This document shows, piece after piece, positions 45,797 to 56,318 of a DNA stretch of 64,000 nt; position 1 is the stretch's first letter; each line of letters begins with the position of its first letter. The notes beneath the pieces are model-generated. The model made no database searches. It had not been told where the DNA came from and worked only from the letters and a program-made list of their open reading frames with translations. Position numbers and translations under genes: made by a program. Source of the DNA: Candidatus Caldilinea saccharophila (GTDB lineage Bacteria > Chloroflexota > Anaerolineae > Caldilineales > Caldilineaceae); NCBI GenBank assembly GCA_016710365.1, contig JADJVW010000009.1, positions 1 through 64,000 of the forward strand. Reading direction: 5' to 3'.

Positions 45797-46507
45797 ATGA
45801 ACAGTCAAAGCAATGTACCCAATTGGGCGAACGTTGAACCAGTCGGCGGTGAACGTCACCTACCGGTCTATCTTCTACTGGATACGTCGTCAAGTATGGA
45901 CGGGGCGCCACTAGAGTCGGTCCGACAAGGCTTGGAACAGTTCCAGCGCGAAGTCACTAACGACCCATTTGCTCGAGAGGTAGTCAAAGTGGGAGTCATT
46001 ACATTTGACAGCAATGCGCAGCTCGTCACAAATGGCTTGGCCCCAATTAATTCATTTCAGCCGCCTGAACTTAAAGCATCAGGTACAACCAGGCTCGATC
46101 TGGCTTTTCGCGAACTATCTAAATCGATAGATCGTGATGTTGTGAAATCTATCAGGGGTGCACAAAAAGGCGACTGGCGACCAGTAGTTTTTGTGCTCAC
46201 TGACGGACAGCCCACCGTAGATCATGATGTATGGAAAGCAGCGAGAGATGCTATCGTGGAACGCCCTAAAGGTCAGATCAAAACCAGTGTAATCTTTGCC
46301 GTTGGTTGTGGGCCAAACGTAATTGACGATACGCTTAAAGCCATTAGCACCGGCACTGCTTTCCGCATGGGCACTGATGCTACGTCTTTTACAGAGTTGT
46401 TCAAATATCTCTCGCAAAGCCTAACAAGTTCAGTGCAGCCGGGTGGGGATATTGAAGATCCGTTTGCTAACGTGTCCCCACCTTCCAACTTAGTCCGCAT
46501 TCCATGA
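45797..46507 (+). CDS. TerY-like von Willebrand factor A domain protein
   Basis: A 236-residue vWA protein with a complete metal-ion adhesion site: LLLDTSSSMDGAPLESVRQG at residues ~27-46, the Thr in ASGTTRLDLAFREL, and the Asp in VFVLTDGQPTVDHDVWKA. It has no signal peptide or membrane segment, so it is cytoplasmic like TerY. It is followed nine bases later by a PP2C phosphatase and then a kinase, the TerY-phosphorylation triad arrangement. The ATG follows AGAGGACAGAAGT. It may be the phospho-target or scaffold of the kinase/phosphatase pair. Confidence 0.88.
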   Translation: MNSQSNVPNWANVEPVGGERHLPVYLLLDTSSSMDGAPLESVRQGLEQFQREVTNDPFAREVVKVGVITFDSNAQLVTNGLAPINSFQPPELKASGTTRLDLAFRELSKSIDRDVVKSIRGAQKGDWRPVVFVLTDGQPTVDHDVWKAARDAIVERPKGQIKTSVIFAVGCGPNVIDDTLKAISTGTAFRMGTDATSFTELFKYLSQSLTSSVQPGGDIEDPFANVSPPSNLVRIP

Positions 46508-46516
46508 GGAACTGTC

Positions 46517-47746
46517 ATGACAACCGGTTTTGTGATTGGAGATCGTGGGTTAGGTACATCCGGTGACACGCATCCGGCGTGGATGCTTGGACACGCAGTT
46601 GCTGGCGATTATCTGGTCGTAGGTGCCAGTGCCATCGGGCAGATTCATTTGGCGCATGGTGCGTTGCGCGATGACGCCTTCCTCGTCCGTACGAGCGGCC
46701 CTTGGATCGCAGTGGCAGTCGCTGATGGTGTTGGGTCGAAAACGCTGTCACGTTACGGCGCAACATATGTCGTTGAAGCGTTAACTTCTCTTCTATTGCG
46801 CCAACTGTCACCTCCTCTCAGTGCGTCAGACGAACTAAGAAAAGAAGAATCATTTGTCATCAGCAACAACAGTCCACCAGCATCGGTGGGAGAAGTCAAA
46901 CTCTGTACCGAAGCATATCAGAACATTACTGGGCAGGAGTTTACAGATGGATTGGAAGAATGGAGGGCAAAGATAGGTGTTGACAGTTTCGATCTTGAGA
47001 TGGAACTTACACAGGCTGCATCAATCGGTTGGTGGCCGTCAATTCAGGCGAAGCATCCAGAAAGTTCAGCACTTGTATCACAGCAGGAGTCTAGTATTGA
47101 CAATAAGGCTCATCCCTCTAAGCAAATCGGTAGCGATGCAGATGTGGATGCACCTACACTTAACCTGCTTACAATCATGGATGAAGCATTTCAAAATACC
47201 CATTTGGGACTGCGAGATCATGCAAATCGGCTAGAGTTGGAGTTGACCGAACTTAGCTGCACTGCACTAGGATTACTTTTAAATGTAGAAACAGGTACCG
47301 GTGTAATAGCGCAGATCGGCGACGGAGCAATTCTGGGATTGACGGCACAAGGACAAGTAATTGGTTTGATTGAGGCGCCAGACACTGGCGATCCCCAAGC
47401 AACTTATACTTTGAACAAGCCGAATTTCAAGACCCACCTTGCCATATCTCCGATCGAAGCCCCTAAGAATGACCCCATTGTTGCTTTTTATGTAATGACC
47501 GATGGCCTGTCCGGAGACCTGTTATACTCGCCAGACCCCGATTCGTTGCGGCACTGGTCACAGAAAGTCGATCACAATTTACGCTATGCGGCCAGCCCGG
47601 CGCAAGCAGCTGCCGGTATGTTAAACTGGCTAGCATCCTATGTCGTCTCTGGTAGTTGGGACGACCGCACATTGGTCGTGATTACTCGACAGGAGAGAGC
47701 ACATGGCAATTGCCAAGCTGGCGCCGAACAGCCGGAACCTGCCTAA
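46517..47746 (+). CDS. PP2C-type Ser/Thr phosphatase of the triad
   Basis: A 409-residue PPM-family protein. Metal-site motifs: GALRDDAFLVRTSGPWIAVA, VADGVGSKTLSRYGA (Asp-Gly), VIAQIGDGAILGLTAQGQ, YVMTDGLSGDLLYSPDPD and SWDDRTLVVITRQ. An insertion of about 140 residues (~100-240), rich in Ser/Gln/Glu, separates the N-terminal and central motifs. The 3' end overlaps the kinase start by 44 bases, implying tight co-expression. It probably reverses the phosphorylation set by the kinase. Confidence 0.85.
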   Translation: MTTGFVIGDRGLGTSGDTHPAWMLGHAVAGDYLVVGASAIGQIHLAHGALRDDAFLVRTSGPWIAVAVADGVGSKTLSRYGATYVVEALTSLLLRQLSPPLSASDELRKEESFVISNNSPPASVGEVKLCTEAYQNITGQEFTDGLEEWRAKIGVDSFDLEMELTQAASIGWWPSIQAKHPESSALVSQQESSIDNKAHPSKQIGSDADVDAPTLNLLTIMDEAFQNTHLGLRDHANRLELELTELSCTALGLLLNVETGTGVIAQIGDGAILGLTAQGQVIGLIEAPDTGDPQATYTLNKPNFKTHLAISPIEAPKNDPIVAFYVMTDGLSGDLLYSPDPDSLRHWSQKVDHNLRYAASPAQAAAGMLNWLASYVVSGSWDDRTLVVITRQERAHGNCQAGAEQPEPA

Positions 47747-49076
47747 TCAGTTAACCTTAAATGACCAGCCGGCGCATCACGGGGGTGAAGGAAGTGTCTA
47801 TTTCACTACTGACGGTCAATATGCTGTCAAGATCTATCATCGGCCGGCGTCGGACAAGCAGAGACTGCTCAAACAAGTGCTCGATTTAGGAAGGAATCTG
47901 GGTGACGATGAGCGATTTTTAGCTTGGCCATTGGGTATTATTAATGAGATTGACGGCGAGCCAACTGTCGGTGTAGTTACGCGCTGTGTACCGCCTACGC
48001 ACGCACCGCTTTACCGATTTATTTACAGCCCAAAGGACGCTATCAAACAGTTTGGTGAAGGGCGAAGTTGGCTCAACTATCTCAAGATGGCGCGTAGCAC
48101 GGCGGCGGCAGTACGAACCATTCATGGCAAGGGAATGGCGCATGCCGATATACATCTAAAAAACTTTCTGGCCGATCCAGAGTCCGGTGAGGTAGTTTTG
48201 ATTGATCTTGATGGCTTAGTGGTCAGAGGCTTTTTGCCTCCCCAGGTCAAGGGAATGCCAGGTTTCATCGCCCCGGAAGTACTGATGGCCAAAGCACAAC
48301 CAAGTGAACTGACAGATCGGCATAGCGCAGCCGTCTTAATTCTATGGATACTACTGCTGCGCAACGTGATGTTGACACAAACTTGCATCGATGAGGATGA
48401 CGAGCGCCACGATGACGAGTTGGGCTACGGTAAGTTTGCCTGCTTCAGCGAACACCCTATCGAGCGGCGTAACTGGATATCCCAGATTGGCATTCCTCTA
48501 TTTCGCAAGGGGGCGCTTTCTTTCCGAATGCTGACGCCGAAGCTGCAAGCTCTGACAGAAAAGGCGTTGATTGAAGGGTTGCACGAACCCTCCAAACGGC
48601 CTCAAGTGATCGAGTGGGAGCGAGCGCTATCTGAAGCCTATGATGCTTTGATCGGTTGCCCATCATGCCACCAGTCGTTTGTCTACCCCTATTGGTTGAC
48701 GCCGCCGCTTCGTCAATGCCCATTGTGTGGTTCTAATGTGATCCCACCATTTCCTGCAGTATTGGAATTACTTGAACCTAGATCCAAAGGTACGTTGGTG
48801 GCACTACGCACAATCGTGCTCTATCAGGGAATGCCACTATTTGCCGATGTAGTCGAGCCAGGTAGACTGCCACCTTTCACGCGTCGTGGTTCTGCTAGCA
48901 TCGGCCAGGTTGCATGGGAGACAAACGAGAGAGGCTATCGGCTAACAAACACTGGGAATGATTTCTGGCAATTATCTTCTGGCGAGCGAATCAAGCCAGG
49001 TGCATCTGTGTCATTGCATAAAGGAGCGATGATCAACTTTGGTAACGATAAGAGGGTGATGAGGGTCGTATTATAA
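47703..49076 (+). CDS. Ser/Thr kinase with zinc ribbon and FHA-like tail
   Basis: 457 residues. Residues ~25-300 form a divergent protein kinase: a glycine loop HHGGEGSVYFTTDGQYAVKI with the Lys, catalytic loop GMAHADIHLKNFL (Asp, Asn), and VVLIDLDGLVV in place of DFG. Residues ~318-345 are a zinc ribbon, CPSCHQSF ... CPLCGS. Residues ~350-457 look like an FHA-type beta-sandwich (NTGNDFWQLSSGERIKPGAS, LHKGAMINFGNDKRV). The architecture fits the kinase of TerY-P triads. The FHA-like assignment is from residue pattern only. AGGAGA precedes the start. Confidence 0.85.
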   Translation: MAIAKLAPNSRNLPNQLTLNDQPAHHGGEGSVYFTTDGQYAVKIYHRPASDKQRLLKQVLDLGRNLGDDERFLAWPLGIINEIDGEPTVGVVTRCVPPTHAPLYRFIYSPKDAIKQFGEGRSWLNYLKMARSTAAAVRTIHGKGMAHADIHLKNFLADPESGEVVLIDLDGLVVRGFLPPQVKGMPGFIAPEVLMAKAQPSELTDRHSAAVLILWILLLRNVMLTQTCIDEDDERHDDELGYGKFACFSEHPIERRNWISQIGIPLFRKGALSFRMLTPKLQALTEKALIEGLHEPSKRPQVIEWERALSEAYDALIGCPSCHQSFVYPYWLTPPLRQCPLCGSNVIPPFPAVLELLEPRSKGTLVALRTIVLYQGMPLFADVVEPGRLPPFTRRGSASIGQVAWETNERGYRLTNTGNDFWQLSSGERIKPGASVSLHKGAMINFGNDKRVMRVVL

Positions 49077-49156
49077 TGAGCGAGATAGCTCAGCATAATA
49101 ACAGGCAATATCACTTCGCGCGCCGATAATTATACTGCACCGCACGGCAGAATCAG

Positions 49157-49864
49157 TTGCCCGCCTACCAAGGCAAGGGGTGTTATCCAAAGGTTGGGAA
49201 ACTCATACGCCCACTCCAACGCAAATACCAAGAGAATGTCATTGCCGCGTCATCACCTGAGCGGCAGTGTCACTTTTTCCACGATGGACGCCGCATCGAT
49301 GTGCACGCCTGGCACAACCTGGTGCGCTCGACAACTCTTGTCGCCGTGGATGCACCAACTTTTGTCATCTATGTCTTTCACCATCCACTCTACAAGCAAC
49401 TGTTGGTCTTGGCCACCAATCTGGCGCAGATCAGCGCAGAGGCCGTCTATCATATCTACCGTGACCGCTGGCCGGTCGAACAACCCCCGCTGGCTGCCAA
49501 ACAAATGGTTAGCCTCCATCGCCACTTTGTCTTCGCCGACGAAGCTTGTTTCCGCCTGCCTGAACTCAGTCTGATCACCGGCGCCATCCTGACCTACACC
49601 GCGGCTGTGCTGCCGCCCATCCCTGCCGGCTTCTGGGACCGTTCACCCAAGGCCACGCTAGTGCAGAAACAGGGATCGATTTCGGTGAGCAGGCCGAGAT
49701 TCCTCCCTCCGGTCGGAATGACAAAGCCGAGTACGTGGTCTGCAACCGCACTAGGACGTTTGCGCCGCCTTCTGCAACAAGTCGATTTTTCAACTTTGAC
49801 CATCATCGACCCGCAAATCCGAAAAAAAGAACTCGGTGACGGCTCACTTATCCAAAGGGATTGA
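49157..49864 (+). pseudogene. DDE transposase fragment (IS4-like), C-terminal part
   Basis: About 236 codons with TLVAVDAPTFVIYVFHHP and a YREG-like block HIYRDRWPVEQPPLAAKQMV, then LSLITGAILTYTAAV. The N-terminal half with the first catalytic Asp is missing and no terminal repeats were seen. It marks the right side of the lower-GC triad island. 49077-49156 before it holds nothing recognisable. Confidence 0.7.
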
Positions 49865-50034
49865 TGCTCATCGCCGTCGCAAACGAGCCGCTTGACCTAT
49901 AATTGCCGGAAACTAAAGTCCACAGGCAGTAGGTGAGTCAAGCATCGCAATCAGACCAACTTGACATCCACAAGGCAGTTTTGCAGTTAACCTGCGTGGA
50001 TGATAAACTAGGAATTCATAATTCTTTGGTGCGA

Positions 50035-50108
<74 letters not shown>

Positions 50109-50180
50109 CCTTGCTGGCTGATAAGATCGCTTCTCTCGGCGGCAACAGTCAATTTCCACCTTCTACGCCCCATCAGGTTT

Positions 50181-50254
<74 letters not shown>

Positions 50255-50404
50255 GTAGAGGCAAGCCCCTACACCCCCAATACTCTGCCATTGTTGGCAA
50301 ACAAAAACACCCACAGCCCTACCCCAGGAATGCACTCTTGTGATGATACCCAAGCGGGCAGCGTGGCTCATGGTGTTCACCCTGCCGCGCCTTACTGCAA
50401 AACC

Positions 50405-51973
50405 TCATTGCCACTGTGCGTATGGAGATGCGGCGACGGCGCCGATGACAGCGCGCAGGCGTGGCGAAGTGCTGGTAATCGATGCCTGCGGGTTGCCGGC
50501 GCCGAGATAGTCGATCAGGGCGTTGCGGTCGGCGGCGTCGATGGCGCGGCCGATGAACGCGTCGAGCAAGCGGTCGACCACCTGTGCCGCAGGGGAAGGC
50601 GCGGCGACCAAGGCGTCCAGATCCGCGTTGGCCGGCGCTGCACCGGCCGCGGTCTGGTCGCCAAAGTAGCGGCTGATCAGCGCGTTCACCATACTCCAGC
50701 GGCCAAAGACCTGGTTGGTGTTCCACCACGCATTGCGCACATCGGGCAACCCTGTCGGCGCCGAGAACTCGAAGAGTTTCTGCCCCAACATCTCGATCTG
50801 GCTCTCGAAAAAGCGTGCGCCCAACGCGTCGTTCCAGTCGTCGGGCAGAAAGTTGATCATGGCGGTCACGCCCAGCGCGCGCAGCGTGGCGACAAAGAAC
50901 TCGAAGGGGCGCTTGATCTTCTGTCCCCAACTGGTGGCAAATTTGGGGTGCAGAAGAATGGCGCGCACGGTGGCGCGGATGTCGCCGTGGCTGTTCAAAA
51001 AAGCCTGCGCGCCGGCTTCGACGGCGTCGGGGCAGAACGCGTCGGGAAAATCGCTGATAAAGCGGCGACAGAGCTTGAAGGAGAGAAAATAAGCCGTGCT
51101 GGGATGTTCGGCCAAGATATCGAGAAGCTGCTCGCCCTGCTCCTCGCCGCCGTAGGGAAAGTGAAACACGGCGTCGCTTCCCAGTCCCATCTGCTTCTCC
51201 TGCCAATGATGCGCCGGCCAGGTGCGCCCCGCGTTGAAGCGATATTCGTCGTTGGGCGACCCCAGCGTCGTCCACCCGCTGAGAATCTGCGCAGCCGTGT
51301 GGACATCCGCCTCGGTGTAGTTGGGCTGTTGCAGAAACCCTGGCCCCGGTACGCGGCTGTAGCTGCCCAGGGTGTGCAGTTCCATCAACTCGCGAGCATA
51401 GTTTTCGTTCGGGTTGGCGCCGTCGCTGTAGGTGTTGCTGAGGAAATAGAGCATCGACGGGCTTTTGGCGCTGGCGCCCAACAGGTCGCGAAAGTTGCCC
51501 AGCGCGTGCTGGCGAATGACATGGTGATCTTCCCAGTACTTGAGGGGGCTTTGAAAATTGGTCTGAAAGTGGTTCGTCCAGAAATCGACCATGATCTCGA
51601 AAAGCTGGCGTTGGCTCAGCAGGGCGCGGGCGTAGGTGACTGTCCACAAGTGACGCTGCAAGTTGCCGTTGGGCCAGCCGCCTGCTGCCTCGCTGGCCGC
51701 GCGATAGGCTTCTAACTCGGCAAGGGTGGCGTGGGGCGGCGGCGCGCTCAGCCCCTGCGGGTCGGTGCGATCCAGCCCAGCCACGTAATTGGCGCAGGCT
51801 GCATCGCCGAGGGTTTCGACGTTGAGTTGCGCGTCCACGTACGCGGCAAGGCCGAAACTGCTCAAGCCGGGCAGATCTTCCGGGCGCGGGCCAAAGCCAA
51901 GCCGTTGGTAAGCCAGTCGCGCCAACGACGGCGCGGCGCCTGGCGGCGTATTGAGGGTTCCGATCATCTGCAT
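50405..51973 (-). CDS. DUF1800 domain protein
   Basis: A 522-residue protein of the DUF1800 family: SLARLAYQRLGFGPRPEDLP at the N-terminus, IMVDFWTNHFQTNFQSPLKY, NPNENYARELMELHTLGS and SFKLCRRFISDFPDAFCPDA. These proteins are almost always encoded with a DUF1501 protein, as here with one propeller gene between. Role unknown; an extracytoplasmic polymer-handling function has been suggested from context. No classical signal peptide at the chosen start (51973). Confidence 0.9.
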   Translation of the reverse strand: MQMIGTLNTPPGAAPSLARLAYQRLGFGPRPEDLPGLSSFGLAAYVDAQLNVETLGDAACANYVAGLDRTDPQGLSAPPPHATLAELEAYRAASEAAGGWPNGNLQRHLWTVTYARALLSQRQLFEIMVDFWTNHFQTNFQSPLKYWEDHHVIRQHALGNFRDLLGASAKSPSMLYFLSNTYSDGANPNENYARELMELHTLGSYSRVPGPGFLQQPNYTEADVHTAAQILSGWTTLGSPNDEYRFNAGRTWPAHHWQEKQMGLGSDAVFHFPYGGEEQGEQLLDILAEHPSTAYFLSFKLCRRFISDFPDAFCPDAVEAGAQAFLNSHGDIRATVRAILLHPKFATSWGQKIKRPFEFFVATLRALGVTAMINFLPDDWNDALGARFFESQIEMLGQKLFEFSAPTGLPDVRNAWWNTNQVFGRWSMVNALISRYFGDQTAAGAAPANADLDALVAAPSPAAQVVDRLLDAFIGRAIDAADRNALIDYLGAGNPQASITSTSPRLRAVIGAVAASPYAQWQ

Positions 51974-52003
51974 TCCGTTTTCTAAGAGACTGTTTGAAAA
52001 GTA

Positions 52004-52098
52004 ACCACGAAGACGCGAAGTACGCTAAGCGGCGTCAAGAAACACCTGGAAGCCCATCTCGGCGACTGTCTCTTCGCGCCCCTTTGTGGCTTCGTGGT
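52004..52098. repeat. Dispersed accacgaag palindrome (family B copy 2)
   Basis: The left arm accacgaagacgcgaag (52004-52020) pairs imperfectly with the right arm ttcgcgcccctttgtggctt cgtggt (to 52098). It lies between the propeller gene stop and the DUF1800 gene. Related to 591-704. Confidence 0.65.
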
Positions 52099-52127
52099 GG
52101 GGCTTTTTACATAGCTTCTAAGCGAAG

Positions 52128-54660
52128 CTATCTGCGCACTGCCGGCAGGTAAAGCCACTGCGATAGTTCGATGTCGATGCCGCCATAAGTCGCCGCGTAG
52201 AGCGTGGGCGCGCGTTGGTTGCGGCGGTCGGGAAAGAGCACCACAAAGCGCTGGCGCACGGCGTCATAGCTCACCGCGCCGCGGCTGTCTCCATCATACC
52301 AGCGACCGTCGTACTCACCGGCCGGCGCCCAATCCGCGCCTGGATCGCCGATGCGCTGGATCATGGTCATGACCCCATTCTGCAGCAACGCGGCGTAAAA
52401 GGTCCAGCGTCCCTCGACGCGGCTGGGGTAGAGCACCATCACCTCGCCGTCAGCGCCGGTCGCCAGCGCGGGCCGGCTGGCGGCGTCGTTGTGATGCGCC
52501 TCATCTTCGCGGCCAATCGTCAAGCCGACGCGCACCGGCGGGCCGAACGTAACGCCGCCATCGGTTGAGAGTGCGTAGAAAATGAAACTGTCGTGCGGCC
52601 AGGCGTCGGGCGGATTGCGCAGCGCGCAGCCTGACCAGACAAGATGCACCTTGCCCGCAGCATCGGTGCGCAACTGTGGATGCTCCTGAACGCACCAATC
52701 CGACTCGACCGGCGGGCTGGCCTGCGTGTAGCTCCACCCGCCGCCCTGCAACATGCGGCGCGCCACGAGGATCCGCCCGCGGCCATTGGTGCGCCATTCG
52801 CCCCACGCCACAAAAAGCTGGCTGTCACTCAAGCCGATGGTTGCAGGCAGCACCCAGCGCTCTGGGATCGATGCGGTCAATACCGGTGAGGGCGTAGACC
52901 AGCCTGCCCCGGTGTTCCACGTTGCGTACAGTTGCACGCTTCCCTGGGCGTCGCGGTCAGTCCAGGCCACCGCGACCACGCCATTGCGTGCCGCCACGAT
53001 CGGCGCGACGCGTTTGTGTCCATCATCTTCGTCGCCGCTCAGCCGCACCGGGTCGCGCCACTTGCCGCCCTGATAGACGCTGTAGTGGATGTGACGGCCG
53101 TAGGGCCACACGTATTCGCTCCACACCGCGTGCAACTGACCCCCGCCATCGACCGCGATCTGCGCGCCTTCCGTGGCGAGGTCGCCGCCGGCGTTAGCCC
53201 ACGTCGGCAGCCGCGCCGGCGCGTGCCAGGCGTCCCCTTCCAAAGGCAGCGTGCTCGCCCAGAGTTCGTCGTATCCCTTGCGGTTGTCGAGGAAAACAGC
53301 CTGGGTCGCCCCGCTGAAACTTGCCAGGGCCGGCGCCATCTGGTAAGGCGTGCGCGCGGCGTTGGCGTTCACCTGCGTCGCCTCCGACCATGCGCTGCCT
53401 TGCCACGTCGCGGTGAAAATGTCCTGGTTGCCCTGCCGCGCATCCTGCCAGACGACGCGCACGTGCGCGCCGGTTGCGGCCAGCGCCGGTTGCGTCTGCG
53501 GGCCGGGCGCCGTGGTCACCATTTGCTCGCTCCAGCCGGCGCCGGTCCAACGCGCGGCGTAGATGTCGGCATTGCTCGACCCGGCGCGGTAATCCTGCCA
53601 GGCGACAAAGAGACCGGCGTCGCCCGCCGCGAGGGTTGGGGCCAATGACCGCACGCGCGCCGGCGCGCCATCCACCCGCTGGGGCGCCCCAGGCCGAGCC
53701 GTTCCACGATGCGGCATAGATGTCGGCCGGCGCGGTGGCCGCGTCGGCGTGATGCTCCCACGCGGCGAACAGGCTGCCGTCCGCGGTAAAAATGACGGCA
53801 GGATGGGTGGCGCTATCGCGGCGATCCGGTGTTGTCCCCGGTGTGGAGACGCGGCGATCGACGCCCCAGGTCGCGCCGCCGTCATTCGACAGCGCAGCGT
53901 AGACCTGCGGCGCTTCGGCGCCGTACTCCCGGTGATCCTCCCAGACAGCCGCTATCTGGGCGCCGCGCCGGCTAAGACGCGGGCGGCGCTGGTCGCCAGG
54001 CGTGGCATCGCTGTTGAGTTTGGTGTTGCTGCCCGCGCAGGTCATGGCGACGCCGTCGCAGCGCGTGGCGTAGATGTCACTGCCTTTGCTCGCGGCCCAG
54101 TCGTTATCGGGACGCGCGTTGCGGAAATCCTCCCAGACGACCACCAGTGCGCCTGCGCCGTCTGTGGCGAGCTGTGGATAGCGAGCGACCGCGTGCCATT
54201 CGCTCAGCCCTTGCGAAACCTGCACCGGCGCACTCCAGCGCGCGGCGTCCGGGTCGTAACGCACCAGATAGATCTGCTCGCCGTCGGAATAGGCGGCAAA
54301 GGAGCGACCGCTTGCCTCGACGGCCACGGCCCCGCCGAAAGCGCGCTGTACGTCGAAGTGGGGCGTGAGGTTGGTGGCGCGGGCTTCGCTGCCGAACTGA
54401 TCACCGTTCCACCACGCTGTGTAGAGATCGGGCGACGCGTTGCGCGAATCGGTCCAGCCGACCAGCGCACGTTCGCCGGCCAGTGCGAGCGCCGGCGCGC
54501 TTTGCAACGTGGGCAGATCATCCTGCGCCAGCGGCGCAGGCGTGGTCCACCCTGGCCCGACCGGTTCGTCCACTGGTGCGGCTGCGACAGGCTGGATCAG
54601 CAGCGCCACCATCACGCAGGTGATCAGCCACATCAGCAGCGGCTTTGCGTGCATCGTCAT
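52128..54660 (-). CDS. Secreted beta-propeller (sialidase-like repeats), one frameshift
   Basis: About 844 residues. Signal peptide MHAKPLLMWLITCVMVALLI with cleavage after AAA. Repeats of 'ALAA.G..V.VVWQDaR.G..DIYaA.W.GsaW' recur at least ten times, forming Asp-box-like propeller blades. The frame breaks near 53690 (ASWNGSAWGAP / QRVDGAPARV). The protein ends LSQWLYLPAVRR. The start at 54660 follows AGGTGATG, eight bases past the DUF1501 stop, so it belongs to the same operon. Confidence 0.82.
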
Positions 54661-54667
54661 CTTGGCA

Positions 54668-56119
54668 TCACCTGGGCGCCCCAATCCCCAGACCTGCCGT
54701 GTAGTTCAACCCAGGAAAGATGGCGTCGTTGATCTGCGACGCGGCGATGCCCATGCGTGCGGTGAGGAGGTCGGCCAGCACGCGGCGGTAATCGGTAGTG
54801 ATGGGCAGGCCGTCGTTGAAGCCAAAATTCTGGAGACCGGGCCAGTCGCCGTAGATCTGGCCGCCGCGGACGTTGCCCTGGCTGCCCGCCACCAGCAACA
54901 CATTGCCCGCGCCGTGGTCAGTGCCGCCGCTGTCATTCTGATAGAGCACGCGGCCAAACTCGCTCAGCATCACGACCACGAAACGTCCGCGCCACGCGGG
55001 GTCGGCGTTCATATCGTCGCAGAAAGCCTTGACATTGTTAGAGAGGTTGGTGATGAGCCGGCAGTAGCGCGAGTTGCCATTCCAGTCGATGCCGCCCTGG
55101 TTGTCGTGCGTGTCGTAGCCGCCGCCCACGTCGATCGTGGCGACGCGCAGCGGGTTACTCACGGAGGACTTGGCGATCTGCGCCACGGTCTGCAATGAAT
55201 GACCGAAGTGGCCGTAATCGGCGATGTGGCTGTCGGCGGTGAGATAGGTCGCGGCCGGCGTGTAGGGGGTTTCTAACACGTTGCGCAGCATGTCGTAATT
55301 TTGCAGCGCGGCCTGCCCGACCTGCTCGACAAAGTCTGTTCCACGCTGATACATCTGTTCCAGCAGCGCGCGCTGTGCGGCCACCAGCGCCGACGCGTCC
55401 TCGTGCGATGTCCACGCGCGCGTCTTCCATTGCGGGCCGAAGTTCTCCGGGTCGGGCACGGCGACCGCGCTGCGTCCGGTCGGCGAAAGCAGCGAAGGCG
55501 GGATGCCCCACTGTGGCGCCACGGCCAGGGCATTTTCCGGCTCGCCCGCCGCGTCAAGATAGCGCATCAGCCAGCCGCCCTGATTGTGCTTGCCGCCCAG
55601 ATCGACGTAAAGCTCGGTGTCGAAGTGCGAGCCGGTGATGTCGGGCGAGCCGCATGCCTCGACGATAGCGAGATCGCCGCGGCGGAAGAGTTCGTAGAAG
55701 CCGCCGCTGTCCGACGCATGACCGTTCGGGGTGTTGACGCCGGCTATCCCGCGTGCAGCATCCGGGTGAAAGGCAAAACGCCCGTCCAGGTCGATCGCTT
55801 TATGCGCGGCGCTGGCATTGGGCGCGGGCACATTCAGGGTAGGGCGCAGCGTCGTGTAATAGCGCTGGCGGTCGGCGCTGCTGGTGTTGAAGGGCACGAC
55901 CAGATTCAGCCCGTCCAGCCCGCCGCGCACGAAGACGAGGACGAGCAGGTCGCGGTTGGCGGGCGGCTGGTCGGGAGAGTTTGGCGACGCAGCCTGGATC
56001 GGCGTCTGTGGCATGGCGTCGAAGCGCAGGTTAGTGATGCCAAAGCCGCGCATGGCCGCGGCCGCGGCAAAGCCTGTGCAGCCCTGCAGAAAGGTTCGTC
56101 GTGAAAGTCGTGGTTGCAT
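54668..56119 (-). CDS. DUF1501 domain protein with Tat signal
   Basis: A 483-residue protein. N-terminal twin-arginine signal LSRRTFLQGCTGFAAAAAM. Family motifs: LVLVFVRGGLDGLNLVVPFN, ITGSHFDTELYVDLGGKHNQ, ATIDVGGGYDTHDNQGGIDW, VVVMLSEFGRVLYQNDSGGTDHG (metal-site-like, alkaline phosphatase superfamily) and GGQIYGDWPGL. Export in folded form fits a bound metal. First gene of the DUF1501-propeller-DUF1800 operon. Confidence 0.92.
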   Translation of the reverse strand: MQPRLSRRTFLQGCTGFAAAAAMRGFGITNLRFDAMPQTPIQAASPNSPDQPPANRDLLVLVFVRGGLDGLNLVVPFNTSSADRQRYYTTLRPTLNVPAPNASAAHKAIDLDGRFAFHPDAARGIAGVNTPNGHASDSGGFYELFRRGDLAIVEACGSPDITGSHFDTELYVDLGGKHNQGGWLMRYLDAAGEPENALAVAPQWGIPPSLLSPTGRSAVAVPDPENFGPQWKTRAWTSHEDASALVAAQRALLEQMYQRGTDFVEQVGQAALQNYDMLRNVLETPYTPAATYLTADSHIADYGHFGHSLQTVAQIAKSSVSNPLRVATIDVGGGYDTHDNQGGIDWNGNSRYCRLITNLSNNVKAFCDDMNADPAWRGRFVVVMLSEFGRVLYQNDSGGTDHGAGNVLLVAGSQGNVRGGQIYGDWPGLQNFGFNDGLPITTDYRRVLADLLTARMGIAASQINDAIFPGLNYTAGLGIGAPR

Positions 56120-56239
56120 GGCGTCGATTGTGACCGAGTTCCAGAGACCTTGTCAAGCGGCTATTGCGCGACGCACGGATGGCGGTTGCGCTTCGTCGTG
56201 TAGGCGTCAGGCGCCATGCCTTCTCGGCGCCAATAACAA

Positions 56240-56293
56240 TGAAAATCGCTTTTTTCTGCGAGCTTCTGTGGCTCTGCATCAAAGCGATTTTCA
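56240..56293. repeat. AT-rich hairpin between operons
   Basis: The arm tgaaaatcgcttt (56240-56252) matches aaagcgattttca (56281-56293) around a 28-base loop. It lies between two minus-strand genes, just downstream of the aldo/keto reductase, and may act as a terminator. Confidence 0.5.
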
Positions 56294-56318
56294 GAACAGC
56301 CAGCGAACGTCATCCGCT

